Notes: generated by a model from the sequence alone, not told the origin. A stretch of 64,000 nucleotides of DNA from Paracoccus sp. MBLB3053 (GCF_031822435.1 NZ_JAVQLW010000003.1:124001-188000); one strand, 5' to 3'. Numbered from the stretch's first letter, positions 50,844 through 60,055 are shown. Numbers and translations: made by a program.

Positions 50844-51814
50844 GCAGTCTCCTCGGACTTGAGGCAGTAGCTGTGATGGGATGGCCCGACGGCAACCGGG
50901 CCCGGCAGGGTGGCCGCGCAAGCCGCATCGGCGATGGGGCAACGGGTGCGGAAGACGCATCCCGACGGCGGATCGAGCGGGCTTGGGATGTCGTCGGACA
51001 GAACCTGCCTGTCGCGTTTCGCGCGCGGGTCTGGTTCGGGAATCGCCGATATAAGCGCCTGCGTATAGGGGTGCCTTGGCGCGTGATAGACCTCGCGCGC
51101 CGGGCCGATCTCGACAATGCGTCCCAGATACATGACGATGATCTGGTCACAGAGATATTCGACCACCGACAGATCATGAGCGATGAACAGCATCGTCAGG
51201 TCGCGTGTTTCACGCAGATCAAGCAGCAGGTTCAGGATCTGGGCCTGGATTGAAACATCCAGCGCCGAGACGCATTCGTCGGCAAGGATGAACTCGGGGT
51301 CCAGCGCCAATGCCCGCGCGATGCCGATCCGCTGACGTTGGCCGCCCGAGAATTCGTGGGGGTAGCGGCTTGCCGCATCGGCAGCGAGCCCGACCTCGGA
51401 AAGCAGCGCAGCAATCCGCGCGTCACGTTCGCCGCGTGTGCCGATCCGATGCGCGACCAGACCTTCGCCGATGATCTGTCCGACGCGCATGCGAGGGTTC
51501 AGTGATGAGACCGGGTCCTGAAAGATGATCTGGGCGCGGCGGCGGAGTTCTCGCAGGGAACGCTGGTCCATCTCATTGATATCGTCGCCATCGAATTCTG
51601 TCCGTCCAGACGTCGGCTCGACCAGTCGCAGCAGCGTCCGGCCCAGGGTCGTTTTCCCCGAACCGCTTTCACCGACCAGCCCGGTGATCGAGCCGCGCGG
51701 GATCTCGAACGAAATGTCGGACACAGCGCGCACCGTGCCTTTGGGCGTCGGAAAGTGCTTGTTCAGACCATGGACACGCAGCAGGGCGGTTGCATCGGGT
51801 TTTGCGTCAAGCAT
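50840..51814 (-). CDS. Peptide-type ABC importer ATPase (OppF/DppF-like)
   Basis: A 324-residue ATPase. Walker A GESGSGKTTLGR, signature FSGGQRQRIGIARAL, Walker B FILADECVSALDVS, and the C-terminal oligopeptide-family domain with the cysteine-containing SGCVFRTRCPIADAAC motif. The start ATG 51814 overlaps the OppD-like gene by 8 bases. It forms the ATPase heterodimer with that protein. Confidence 0.93.
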   Translation of the reverse strand: MLDAKPDATALLRVHGLNKHFPTPKGTVRAVSDISFEIPRGSITGLVGESGSGKTTLGRTLLRLVEPTSGRTEFDGDDINEMDQRSLRELRRRAQIIFQDPVSSLNPRMRVGQIIGEGLVAHRIGTRGERDARIAALLSEVGLAADAASRYPHEFSGGQRQRIGIARALALDPEFILADECVSALDVSIQAQILNLLLDLRETRDLTMLFIAHDLSVVEYLCDQIIVMYLGRIVEIGPAREVYHAPRHPYTQALISAIPEPDPRAKRDRQVLSDDIPSPLDPPSGCVFRTRCPIADAACAATLPGPVAVGPSHHSYCLKSEETA

Positions 51815-52820
51815 GGCGCGCCTCGTTCGGCAGTTGAGCCGCATGGGGATGAAAGCACGCCACGCGATGACGGGGCAGAATATCGTGCAGCTCAACGTGG
51901 CGCGCGCAGACCGCATCCGATAGGGCGCAGCGCGGCGCGAAGGCACAACCCGGCGGCATTGCCGAAAGCGACGGGACCGCGCCCGGTATCGGAATGAGCC
52001 GCGCGCCCGGCGGGCGGTGGGGGCGCGGGATCGAGGCAAGCAGTCCCCGCGTGTACGGATGGCTTGGTGCATCGAAGAGACTGGTTGCGGGCGCAGTTTC
52101 GACAATCGCTCCGGCATACATCACGGCGACCTCATCCGCGATTGCCGCGACGACGCCCATGTCATGGGTGATGAACAGGATGGACATCTCCATCTCGGCC
52201 TGGAGGCGGCGCATGAGATCAAGGATCTGGGCCTGCACCGTCACATCCAGCGCGGTTGTGGGCTCGTCCGCGATCAGGATGCGGGGGCGGCAGATCAGGG
52301 ACAGTGCGATCATGACCCTTTGGCGCATCCCGCCGGAAAGTTCATGCGGATATTGGTCCAGTCTGGTCGCTGCCGCAGGGATTTCCACCAGTTCCAGCAT
52401 CTCGAGCACACGCTTGCGTCGCGTGGGCCCGTCGACATGCTCGTGCAGAAGAAGCATTTCTCCGATCTGGTCGCCGACGGTGAAAAGCGGGTTCAGCGAA
52501 GACATGGGTTCCTGGAAGATCATCGCGATCTCGGCTCCGCGGATCTTGCGCATTGCCGGGACGGAGGCCGATTGAAGTTCAACGGTGCCGCCATCGCCCT
52601 GCGTGTAGCTGATGCGGCCAGCGCTCACACGTCCATTGCGCGGCAAAAGACCCATGATTGCCAGCGACGACACCGACTTGCCCGAACCGCTTTCGCCGAC
52701 CAGCGCGAGGGTTTCGCCTTTGGCCAGCGAAAAGCTGACATCGCGCAGCGCCGTGACTTCACCCCGTCGCGACGAAAAGCCGACGCGGAGCCCTTCAACC
52801 TGCAGAATCGGATTGGTCAT
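51807..52820 (-). CDS. Peptide-type ABC importer ATPase (OppD/DppD-like)
   Basis: A 337-residue ATPase. Walker A is GESGSGKSVSS, the signature LSGGMRQRVMIALSL, Walker B ILIADEPTTALDVT, and the C-terminal PPGCAFAPRCALSDAVC cysteine motif is typical of peptide importers. The start overlaps the amidohydrolase stop by 4 bases. Interruption of the transporter genes by the amidohydrolase suggests uptake and hydrolysis are tightly linked. Confidence 0.93.
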   Translation of the reverse strand: MTNPILQVEGLRVGFSSRRGEVTALRDVSFSLAKGETLALVGESGSGKSVSSLAIMGLLPRNGRVSAGRISYTQGDGGTVELQSASVPAMRKIRGAEIAMIFQEPMSSLNPLFTVGDQIGEMLLLHEHVDGPTRRKRVLEMLELVEIPAAATRLDQYPHELSGGMRQRVMIALSLICRPRILIADEPTTALDVTVQAQILDLMRRLQAEMEMSILFITHDMGVVAAIADEVAVMYAGAIVETAPATSLFDAPSHPYTRGLLASIPRPHRPPGARLIPIPGAVPSLSAMPPGCAFAPRCALSDAVCARHVELHDILPRHRVACFHPHAAQLPNEARHA

Positions 52821-53926
52821 TCCAGTCTCCTTGCCGCAGCCATGTGACTGTCGCCAAGGACGGTCGCGACAGGTTCCAGCATCTTTTCAAGAACAAGGCT
52901 CGCCCCCTGGCTGTCGATCACCTCATGTGAGATGTCATCGAGCCGGAACAGTGTGAAATCCGCCCTGTCTCCGATCCTGGGGGCTAGCGTGATCCCCAGC
53001 GTCTCGCGCGGGTTGATGGTGATCGCGCGTATCGTGTCCCCGAAGGAAAGGCCCACGGCCATCAGCTTCGAGGCCGTGGTGGGCATGTCCTTGACCGAAC
53101 CGCGGATATTGCGCAGGTGCAGGTCGGTCGAGATCGACCAGGGCCTGAGCCCGTCCGCAATCGACCCGCGTGCGGTTTCGAAGCTGAACGACGCCTGACC
53201 ATGGCCGATATCCATGCGCACGCCGCGCCTGGAAAGCTGCACGGCTTGGTCGAACAGCGCATCGGTATCGCGGATCGAACCCGCCTTCTTGCCGTTAAAG
53301 CAATGGGTGACGATATCGCCGGGCCCGAGGATATCGAACACCTCGTCCAGCAGCGGCGGCATCTCGCCCACATGGACCATCAATGGCAGCTTGGCGATTT
53401 CCGCGACGCGCTTGGCGATCTTGGCGGGCGTGATGCCCCATGAACCGACGATGACGCCAGATGCGCGAACCTTGATGCCGCATATGACGTCCCGGTTTGC
53501 CTCGATGACTTCAAGTGTTCGGTCCACGTCGATCGAACTCATGCCCTGAAGCTCGGACACACGGTTGCAGGCGACCAGCCCGATCGAGCCGATATTGACG
53601 AAGGCGCGGATCGTTTCGGCAGACGGTTCGATGATGTATTCGCGAAGGCCATGAAAATTCGCCTCGCCCGCCGATCCGGCGTCGGCCATCGCGGTTACGC
53701 CGCTGCCACGACCCGCCTCGCTGGGCCGCACCGATATATCCGTGCCGCCATGCCAGATATGGGTGTGAAGGTCGCACCAGCCAGGTGACAGGAACGCGCC
53801 CTCGCAATCGATGATCTCGGCACCCGGCTGGGCTTCTGGGCGGATCAGTCCGTCGTCGCCGACATGGATCGTCCCGGGCAGGCCCGGCAATTCGACGGCG
53901 CGGAAATTCGTGAGGGTCAACGGCAT
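52817..53926 (-). CDS. COG3964 amidohydrolase (deacetylase-like, dihydroorotase fold)
   Basis: A 369-residue metal-dependent amidohydrolase. All expected ligands are visible: His54-x-His56 (DLHTHIW), bridging Lys152 (GIKVRASG), His185 (VHVGEMP), His208 (THCFNGK) and Asp268 (STDLH). The family is often mislabelled dihydroorotase; the Agrobacterium member studied cleaves acetyl esters or amides of alpha-hydroxy or amino acids. Placed inside an ABC importer operon with RidA and a PLP enzyme, it probably deacylates or opens the imported compound first. ATG 53926 lies 2 bases after the permease stop. Confidence 0.88.
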   Translation of the reverse strand: MPLTLTNFRAVELPGLPGTIHVGDDGLIRPEAQPGAEIIDCEGAFLSPGWCDLHTHIWHGGTDISVRPSEAGRGSGVTAMADAGSAGEANFHGLREYIIEPSAETIRAFVNIGSIGLVACNRVSELQGMSSIDVDRTLEVIEANRDVICGIKVRASGVIVGSWGITPAKIAKRVAEIAKLPLMVHVGEMPPLLDEVFDILGPGDIVTHCFNGKKAGSIRDTDALFDQAVQLSRRGVRMDIGHGQASFSFETARGSIADGLRPWSISTDLHLRNIRGSVKDMPTTASKLMAVGLSFGDTIRAITINPRETLGITLAPRIGDRADFTLFRLDDISHEVIDSQGASLVLEKMLEPVATVLGDSHMAAARRLE

Positions 53927-53928
53927 GG

Positions 53929-54789
53929 TCAGAGGTCCTTGGCAAGGCGGGGGTCGAGCGCATCGCGCAACCCGTCCCCAATGAGCTGAAGCGCGAGCAC
54001 GGTGATCGAAATCGCGATGCCCGGAAAGAAGATCAGGAAGGAAGCCTGATCGATATATTGGCGACCCTCATTGATCATCGTGCCCCAGGTGGGCGTTTCT
54101 GGGCTGACCCCAACTCCCAGGAATGACAGACCGGCCTCGGCCAGCATGGCATAGGCAAAGATGAAGGTGGCCTGCACGATCACGGGAGAGATGATGTTGC
54201 GGGCGACGTGGTTGCGAATGATGTAACCGGTCGATGACCCCAGCGCGCGGGCGGCCTCGACAAAAGGCAATTCGCGGATGACCAGCGTCATCGCGCGGCT
54301 GATCCGGGCAAAGCGCGGCGAATAGACGATGGAAAGCGCCACGATCACGCTCAGGACCGACCCACCCATCACAGCGACAAGCGCGATTGCCAGCAGAATG
54401 TCTGGAAATGCCATCATGGCATCGACGAGCCGTGACAGCGGTGCGTCAAGCTTGCGGACGAACCCTGCCAGAAGCCCAAGTGTAACGCCGATCACGGTCG
54501 AAAGTCCGGCCACAGCCAGCCCGATCATGAGCGACATCCGACCGGCATGAAGCAGCCTTGAAAACACGTCCCGGCCATAGGCATCGGCGCCGAGCAGGTA
54601 GGTAGCGGAAGGTGGAGAAAGCCGTGCGCGCACCGACATGCGCGAGGGATCTGCAGGCGCGGTCAGGTTAGCAAGCAGGCATGCTCCGGCGATCAGCAGA
54701 AAGAGGATCAGCGCGATAAGGACCGTCCGCCTTGCCAGCAGAAGGCGCAGAAAGCCGGGCTCGTCATTGGCAATGGAAGTGTTGGCCAT
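53929..54789 (-). CDS. Peptide-type ABC importer permease (DppC/OppC-like)
   Basis: A 286-residue inner-membrane protein. The N-terminal OppC_N segment precedes about five more helices; the EAA loop is FVEAARALGSSTGYIIRNHVARN. The GADAYGRDVFSRLLHAGRMSL segment is characteristic of DppC. It pairs with the DppB-like permease 10 bases upstream. Confidence 0.92.
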   Translation of the reverse strand: MANTSIANDEPGFLRLLLARRTVLIALILFLLIAGACLLANLTAPADPSRMSVRARLSPPSATYLLGADAYGRDVFSRLLHAGRMSLMIGLAVAGLSTVIGVTLGLLAGFVRKLDAPLSRLVDAMMAFPDILLAIALVAVMGGSVLSVIVALSIVYSPRFARISRAMTLVIRELPFVEAARALGSSTGYIIRNHVARNIISPVIVQATFIFAYAMLAEAGLSFLGVGVSPETPTWGTMINEGRQYIDQASFLIFFPGIAISITVLALQLIGDGLRDALDPRLAKDL

Positions 54790-54799
54790 CGCTTGCCTC

Positions 54800-55741
54800 T
54801 CAGTATTTCACACGGCGGTCGATGACCGCGTAAAGCAGATCGACGACAAGATTGATGATGACGTAAAGCGTCGCAACCACGATCAGGGTGCCCTGGATCA
54901 CGGGGTAATCCCTGCGAAGGACGGCGTTGACCACCAGGTTGCCCATTCCGGGAATGTTGAAGACCCGTTCGGTGACCACCGCCCCCGACACCAGCAGGGC
55001 GAATGTCAGGCCAACGACGGTGATGATCGGAATGGCCGCGTTCTTCAGCGCGTGGCGCAACACGACGCGCAGCTCACCCATCCCCTTGGAGCGCGCGGTG
55101 CGCACGTAATCCTCACCCAGAACGTCCAGCATCGACGCACGGGTGAAGCGCAGGATCAGTGCCGAATTGACGATGCCGAGCACGAGCGAGGGCAGAAGCA
55201 GGTAATGCATCCGTTCAAGGAAGGTCGCATCCGGTCCGCCATAGCCCGAGGCCGGGAACCAGCCAAGTGTCGTGGCAAAATGCCTTTGCAGGATCAACCC
55301 CATCCAGAAGGAGGGGATCGAGGCCGCCAGCATCGCTGCGGAAATTGCCGCCTGGTCAAGGAAGGAGCCGCGCCTGTAAGCGGCGAAGATGCCGATCGGG
55401 GTTGCGATGACGACGGCGAAGATGATCGAGAAAAGCGCAAGAAAAACCGTCGGTTCTGCACGGTCGGCAAGAACCTGCGTCACGGGTTGGTTGAAGAAGA
55501 TCGAGGTTCCCAGATCGCCGCGGAGCGCGTTCAGAACAAAGCTCGCATATTGGACCAGGATCGGTCGGTCCAGACCCAGCTTCTGGCGCAGGTCTATCGC
55601 GTCCTGCACCGATGCCTCGGGGCCCAGCAGCAAGGCCGCGGGATCACCCGGCGCAAGCCGGACGATGACAAAGGCGATTGTCAGAACAAGAAAAATGACG
55701 GTCACCATGCCGACCAGTCTTCGGGCGATGTACTGGACCAT
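54800..55741 (-). CDS. Peptide-type ABC importer permease (DppB/OppB-like)
   Basis: A 313-residue permease with about six helices. It begins MVQYIARRLVGMVTVIFLVL, as DppB proteins do, and has RLAPGDPAALLLG and the EAA loop YVRTARSKGMGELRVVLRHALKN. The start at ATG 55741 has a GGAAGG site; longer in-frame versions would cover the intercistronic hairpin. Expression relative to the binding protein is probably reduced by that hairpin. Confidence 0.92.
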   Translation of the reverse strand: MVQYIARRLVGMVTVIFLVLTIAFVIVRLAPGDPAALLLGPEASVQDAIDLRQKLGLDRPILVQYASFVLNALRGDLGTSIFFNQPVTQVLADRAEPTVFLALFSIIFAVVIATPIGIFAAYRRGSFLDQAAISAAMLAASIPSFWMGLILQRHFATTLGWFPASGYGGPDATFLERMHYLLLPSLVLGIVNSALILRFTRASMLDVLGEDYVRTARSKGMGELRVVLRHALKNAAIPIITVVGLTFALLVSGAVVTERVFNIPGMGNLVVNAVLRRDYPVIQGTLIVVATLYVIINLVVDLLYAVIDRRVKY

Positions 55742-55772
55742 GTGCGGCCTTCCGTAAGAACGGTTGTTCAGA

Positions 55773-55798
55773 CCGGGGGGCGGGATCGTGCCCCCCGG
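55773..55798 (-). promoter_or_regulatory. Intercistronic hairpin after the peptide-type binding protein
   Basis: CCGGGGGGC (55773-55781) and GCCCCCCGG (55790-55798) form a perfect 9-bp stem with an 8-base loop, 10 bases after the binding-protein stop and upstream of the DppB ribosome-binding site. It has no T-run. It probably stabilises the binding-protein message and attenuates downstream genes. Confidence 0.8.
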
Positions 55799-55808
55799 AT
55801 GACAGGCA

Positions 55809-57323
55809 TTACTGGGCGCCCGCGCCCCAGAAGGCGGGCCAGGGCGAGGGATCGACGCCGTGCAATCCCTTGGCCTTGCCGTGTAGCGAGGCAAAGTTGC
55901 CGATCTTGATGAAGCCGACATCGGAAAGCAGTTGTCCCTGCAGCTTTCCGAACAGATCCTGTCGCTTGGCCATGTCGGTCTCGGCCGTGAACTGCTGAAG
56001 GATCTCATCCTTTTCCGGGTTCGACCAACCCAACCGCGAGGTAGGGGCGTAAAGGTCGGTCAGCGCAGGTTCGGGCAGGAAGGGCGAATGTGTGATGTAG
56101 ACATCCCACAGGGCGGGGTCGTTGCGTTGCTGGCCCAGCGTCGCCCAGTCCACGACATTCATCTCGACCTTGAAGCCAGCCTGCTCAAGCGCCATTTTCG
56201 CGATCTCGGCCATCTTGAAGTGGAACTCATACTGCCGCGAGGTCAGGATGCGCAGCGGCGTTCCATCGTAATTCGCGGCCTTCAGAAGTTCTGCGGCTGT
56301 CTCGGGGTCGTTCTGGTTGTAAAGCCCGACTTCGGTTTCGTTCCGCCAGGGCCAGCCCTCGGGATACATCGCACCATCGACCTTGAAGAACTTGTCATCC
56401 CCAAAGGCCGCGAACATCATGTCATCCATCGGAAGCGCGGCCTGCAATGCCTTGCGGATATTCGCATCGGTCAACAGACCGGCCTTGTGGTTGATCGCCC
56501 AGACCGGCCAGCCGAAATCCTGAAGCAGGACCGGCTCGGCCTTGTCTGATGCCGATACGCGGTCGAATGCCTCGACCGGCAGCGCATCGGCATAAGCGAA
56601 CTGACCTGAAAGCAGGCCTTCGACGCGGGTGCTGGGATCGGGGACCGGGACGAAGCGGATTTCGTCGGGGACCTGCTTGCGTCCACCTGCATTTCCGCTG
56701 CTCGGCTCCGAGCGAGGCACGAACCCCTCGAACCGGGCAAGCGAGATGTATTGGTCCGGCTTGTGCTCGACCAGTTTGTAAGGGCCCGTTCCGACGATGG
56801 CGGTCAGGTCGCCATCCTTCATCACCTCTTGCGGATAGATCGCGGCGGCAGAGTTCGAGAAGGCCAGAAGTGACAGCAGCGGCGAGTAAGGCTGTGAAAG
56901 CTTGATCTCGACGGTGTGGGCGTCAGGGGCGGTGATCGATTCCACCTGTTCGGCCACGCCCTTGCCCCGCGTCGCGACCGAAAGCCAGCGGTTGAGCGAA
57001 TCCACCACATCGGCACTGTCCAGCGTTGAGCCGTCGTGGAAGGTGATGTCGTGACGCAGCGAGATGCGGTAGAGCGTTCCGTCCTCGGAAATCTCTGGAA
57101 GCGCCTCTGCGAGAAGTGGGGCTACCTGCCACTGGCTGTCGAAAGTGTACATGGTCTCGACGAAATGCTGCGTGACGATGCTCACAACATCCTGTGTCGA
57201 CATCATCGGGTCCAGTGTCTGCGGTTCACCAATGATCGCTACCTCGAGCGTCTCGGCGAGTGCGGGTGAAAGCGCGGTTCCTGAGAGCAGCGCGGCAAGC
57301 GCCAGATTGCGTAGCTTATTCAT
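55809..57323 (-). CDS. Periplasmic substrate-binding protein (DppA/OppA family 5)
   Basis: A 504-residue family-5 binding protein with a Sec signal peptide (LALAALLSGTALSPALA, cut near ALAET). The mature start LEVAIIGEPQTLDPM and the WQVAPLLAEALPEISEDGTLYRI region in family form are typical. These proteins bind peptides, opines or other modified amino acids. It is the first gene of the nine-gene operon running to 48287. ATG 57323 has a strong GGGAGG site. Confidence 0.93.
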   Translation of the reverse strand: MNKLRNLALAALLSGTALSPALAETLEVAIIGEPQTLDPMMSTQDVVSIVTQHFVETMYTFDSQWQVAPLLAEALPEISEDGTLYRISLRHDITFHDGSTLDSADVVDSLNRWLSVATRGKGVAEQVESITAPDAHTVEIKLSQPYSPLLSLLAFSNSAAAIYPQEVMKDGDLTAIVGTGPYKLVEHKPDQYISLARFEGFVPRSEPSSGNAGGRKQVPDEIRFVPVPDPSTRVEGLLSGQFAYADALPVEAFDRVSASDKAEPVLLQDFGWPVWAINHKAGLLTDANIRKALQAALPMDDMMFAAFGDDKFFKVDGAMYPEGWPWRNETEVGLYNQNDPETAAELLKAANYDGTPLRILTSRQYEFHFKMAEIAKMALEQAGFKVEMNVVDWATLGQQRNDPALWDVYITHSPFLPEPALTDLYAPTSRLGWSNPEKDEILQQFTAETDMAKRQDLFGKLQGQLLSDVGFIKIGNFASLHGKAKGLHGVDPSPWPAFWGAGAQ

Positions 57324-57335
57324 GCGACCTCCCTT

Positions 57336-57347
57336 ATTATGTAATAT
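57336..57347. promoter_or_regulatory. Candidate IclR operator upstream of the nine-gene operon
   Basis: TATTATGTAATA is a 12-base palindrome (TATTA, TG, TAATA) in an AT-rich patch 13 bases before the binding-protein start. IclR-type operators are short palindromes in promoters; assignment to the IclR protein at 48287 rests on operon membership. Confidence 0.4.
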
Positions 57348-57450
57348 AGTCTCTTATTGAGAAAGATTAGTGCGGGATTCGCCGAGCTGTCAACTGTCTT
57401 GCCGTCCTTGTCGTGCGCTCCCGCGCAGGGCAGAGAGACGCGGAATGGCA

Positions 57451-57485
57451 TTCAGCCGCCCTGCGGGATTGCAAGGGCGGCTGAA
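57451..57485. terminator. Long hairpin between betC and the nine-gene operon
   Basis: TTCAGCCGCCCT (57451-57462) and AGGGCGGCTGAA (57474-57485) form a perfect 12-bp stem with an 11-base loop. It lies about 90 bases downstream of betC and 128 bases upstream of the next operon on the same strand. No T-run follows, but the stem is the longest perfect one in the window. It probably isolates the two transcription units. Confidence 0.65.
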
Positions 57486-57535
57486 CGATGGAGAAATTTT
57501 CGGTGGTCAGTGTTGCGCGCGGTTTTGGTCGCCAG

Positions 57536-57572
57536 TCCGACAGTCCCAGCGACCACTGGGAATCAGGTCGGA
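57536..57572 (-). terminator. Two-tier hairpin just after betC
   Basis: An inner stem TCCCAG (57544-57549)/CTGGGA (57556-57561) sits within an outer stem TCCGAC (57536-57541)/GTCGGA (57567-57572). It begins 4 bases beyond the betC stop. Together with the longer hairpin at 57451-57485 it gives a tandem termination or 3'-end-protection region. Confidence 0.55.
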
Positions 57573-57576
57573 GTCG

Positions 57577-59091
57577 CTATTCACCACGGGGGTAGCGTTG
57601 ATTGTCTTCAAGCACGTTCAGGTCCATGTGATTGCGCATGTAGCGCTCGGAAGCCTTCTGAAGCGGCTGGAAGTCCCAGGGGAAATAAGCCCCGTTTCGC
57701 AAAGCCTCATAAACGACCCAGCGTCGCGCCTGGCTTTCGCGCACCTCTGCATCGAAGGCGCCAAGATCCCATCTCGCATTGGCCATTGCCATCAGACGCT
57801 CATACGTTTCGGCGTGCGCGGATGATGCGGCAAGGTTTTGAAGTTCGTCCGGGTCGGTATCCAGATCGAACAACATGGGCGGGTCGGCTTCGCAGAGCGT
57901 CAGTTTGTAGGACCCATCCCGCAAGCCGACCAAGGGGGCGATGGAGCCTTCGGCGGCGTATTCCATCGCCACCGGGCCACGTTCAATTCGATGAAGTGCC
58001 AGCCCTGTCAGGTCTTCGCCATCCGTCCAGCGGGCGAGCCGTTCGATGTCGATCCCCGCGAGCGCCGCAAGCGTCGGTGTCACGTCGAGAGTCGATGTCG
58101 GGCTGTCGATCCTTGAAGGCGTCCAGCCCGGCGCCGCGATCATCAGCGGCACGCGCGCGGACCCCTCGAAAAAGGACATCTTAAACCAAAGCCCGCGCTC
58201 GCCAAGCATATCGCCGTGATCGGAAGCAAAGACGATGATCGTGTTTTCGTCCATCCGGCCCAGCCTGAGAACTTCAAGTATCTCGCCGATCTTGTCGTCG
58301 ATATAGGAAATGTTGGCGAAGTAGCCCTGCCGCGCGCGGCGCACATCTTTGGGCGTGATATCGAAGCTGCGGAAGTCGCAGGCTTCAAGAAGCCGTCGGG
58401 AATGCGCATCCATCTTTTCGAATGGAATTGCTGCGATCTGCGGATCAAGCGCCGGACAATCGTCGTAAAGATGCCAGTAGCGTTTGCGCGCGACATAGGG
58501 ATCATGCGGATGCGTGAAGCTGACCGTCAGGCACCAGGGTCGATCATCCTGACGCCGCGACAGGTCGTAAAGCTTGCGCGTCGCGTGGTAGGCAACCTCG
58601 TCGTCATATTCCAGCTGGTTGGTGATCTCGGCCACGCCGGCGCCGGTAACCGATCCGAGGTTGTGATACCACCAATCGATCCTTTCGCCGGGCTTCGTAT
58701 AGTCTGGCGTCCAGCCGAAATCCGCAGGATAGATGTCCGTGGTCAGCCGCTCTTCGAACCCGTGAAGTTGATCCGGGCCGACGAAGTGCATCTTTCCCGA
58801 AAGCCCCGTGTAGTATCCCGCGCGGCGCAGGTGATGGGCATAGGTCGGGATGTCAGATGCGAACTCTGCGGCATTGTCATAAACCCGCGTGCGCCGCGGC
58901 AACTGACCGGACATGAAGCTTGCCCTGGCCGGCGCGCAAAGCGGGCTGGCTGTATAGGTGTTGGCAAACCTGACCGAGCGTTCGGCCAGGGCCCTCAGAT
59001 TCGGCGCATGCAGGAAATCGGCAGGCCCGTCTGGGAAGAATGTCCCATTGAGCTGGTCGACCATCAGGATAAGGATGTTGGGCCGTGTCAC
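57577..59091 (-). CDS. betC: Choline-sulfatase BetC
   Basis: A 504-residue cytoplasmic sulfatase, the usual BetC length. The formylglycine motif is CAPARAS (Cys52, Arg56), metal ligands include Asp12 in LMVDQLNG, and the BetC-specific C-terminal domain is clear in YFPWDFQPLQKASERYMRNH. BetC hydrolyses choline-O-sulfate to choline and sulfate. Start GTG 59091 has a GGAAG site; a longer ATG form reads back into choX. It follows choX by 19 bases in one operon. No betA or betB lies in the window. Confidence 0.94.
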   Translation of the reverse strand: MTRPNILILMVDQLNGTFFPDGPADFLHAPNLRALAERSVRFANTYTASPLCAPARASFMSGQLPRRTRVYDNAAEFASDIPTYAHHLRRAGYYTGLSGKMHFVGPDQLHGFEERLTTDIYPADFGWTPDYTKPGERIDWWYHNLGSVTGAGVAEITNQLEYDDEVAYHATRKLYDLSRRQDDRPWCLTVSFTHPHDPYVARKRYWHLYDDCPALDPQIAAIPFEKMDAHSRRLLEACDFRSFDITPKDVRRARQGYFANISYIDDKIGEILEVLRLGRMDENTIIVFASDHGDMLGERGLWFKMSFFEGSARVPLMIAAPGWTPSRIDSPTSTLDVTPTLAALAGIDIERLARWTDGEDLTGLALHRIERGPVAMEYAAEGSIAPLVGLRDGSYKLTLCEADPPMLFDLDTDPDELQNLAASSAHAETYERLMAMANARWDLGAFDAEVRESQARRWVVYEALRNGAYFPWDFQPLQKASERYMRNHMDLNVLEDNQRYPRGE

Positions 59092-59110
59092 TTCTTGTCT
59101 TCCGTGAGTT

Positions 59111-60055
59111 TCAAAGTCCGAGCGCGGCTTTCGCGGCCTGTTCCGCCGGCTTCCCGTCAAGCGTGGTCACGCCGTCAAGCCAGGCGTTCAGGACGGCAGG
59201 GTTGTCCTTTAACCATGCTTCGGCCGCATCCTTGGGATCGGTGCCGTTCAGGATTTCGCCCATCAGGATGTTCTCCATGCCGATATCAAAAGTCATGTTC
59301 GAGAACAGCCTTGCGGCATTGGGGCAGGATTCCGGCCAACCCTTTCGGGCCAGGGTGTAAACCTCGGCGCCGCCGAAATTAGGGCCGAAATAATCGTCCC
59401 CGCCCGACAAGTATGCGATATCGTGCTGCTCGTTCATCGGATGCGGTGCCCAGGCAAGGAAGACGATCCCCTTGCCTTCCTTCTCGACCCGCGAAACCTG
59501 GGCGAGCATGGCCTGTTCGCCCGACTCGACAAGTTCCCATTCACCAAGACCGAAATCGTCGGCTTCGATCATCTTCTGTATATTGGCATTGGCCGGCGCG
59601 CCGGGTTCGATGCCATAGATCTTCATGTCGAAATCGTCCGCATGCGCGGCGAGATCGGCAAAGTCCTTGACGCCTTTTTCTGCCATGTAGTCGGGCACCG
59701 CCAGGGTAAACTTTGCACCTTCGAGGTTCTTGTTCAGCACTTCGATCGCGTCGGCGGACTTCAGGTCTTCGATGAAGGCCGTCTGCGCCGGCATCCAATT
59801 TCCGAGGAATACGTCGATTTCCTTGTTCTTCATCGACTGGTAGCCGATCGGCACCGACAACATCTTCACGTCAGGCCGATATCCCAGTGCCTCGAGCACG
59901 GCGCTCGCGACCCCGTTTGTTGCGGAAATATCGGTCCAGCTGGGGTCGGACAGCCGGATCGTCTGGCATGTATCGTCCTCCGCATGGGCGGCAAAGGTGG
60001 TCAGGCCGCTGGCAAGAATGGCCAGAAGTCCCGAAATCATCCGTTCTTGTTTCAT
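59111..60055 (-). CDS. choX: Choline-binding periplasmic protein ChoX
   Basis: A 314-residue type II binding protein with a signal peptide (ILASGLTTFAAHA, cut before EDD). Aromatic residues expected for a trimethylammonium box are visible near positions 40 (SDPSWTD), 87 (FLGNWMP), 123 (PDYMAE) and 202 (LAWAPHPMN). ChoX delivers choline to the ChoVW importer. Here no permease or ATPase gene follows; it must use a transporter elsewhere. ATG 60055 has an AGGG site; ATG 60061 is an alternative. Confidence 0.88.
   Translation of the reverse strand: MKQERMISGLLAILASGLTTFAAHAEDDTCQTIRLSDPSWTDISATNGVASAVLEALGYRPDVKMLSVPIGYQSMKNKEIDVFLGNWMPAQTAFIEDLKSADAIEVLNKNLEGAKFTLAVPDYMAEKGVKDFADLAAHADDFDMKIYGIEPGAPANANIQKMIEADDFGLGEWELVESGEQAMLAQVSRVEKEGKGIVFLAWAPHPMNEQHDIAYLSGGDDYFGPNFGGAEVYTLARKGWPESCPNAARLFSNMTFDIGMENILMGEILNGTDPKDAAEAWLKDNPAVLNAWLDGVTTLDGKPAEQAAKAALGL

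Noticed and set aside
52817..53926. Dihydroorotase (PyrC)
   Set aside because: The COG3964-type motifs and the transporter operon fit a deacylase; this family is commonly mislabelled as dihydroorotase.
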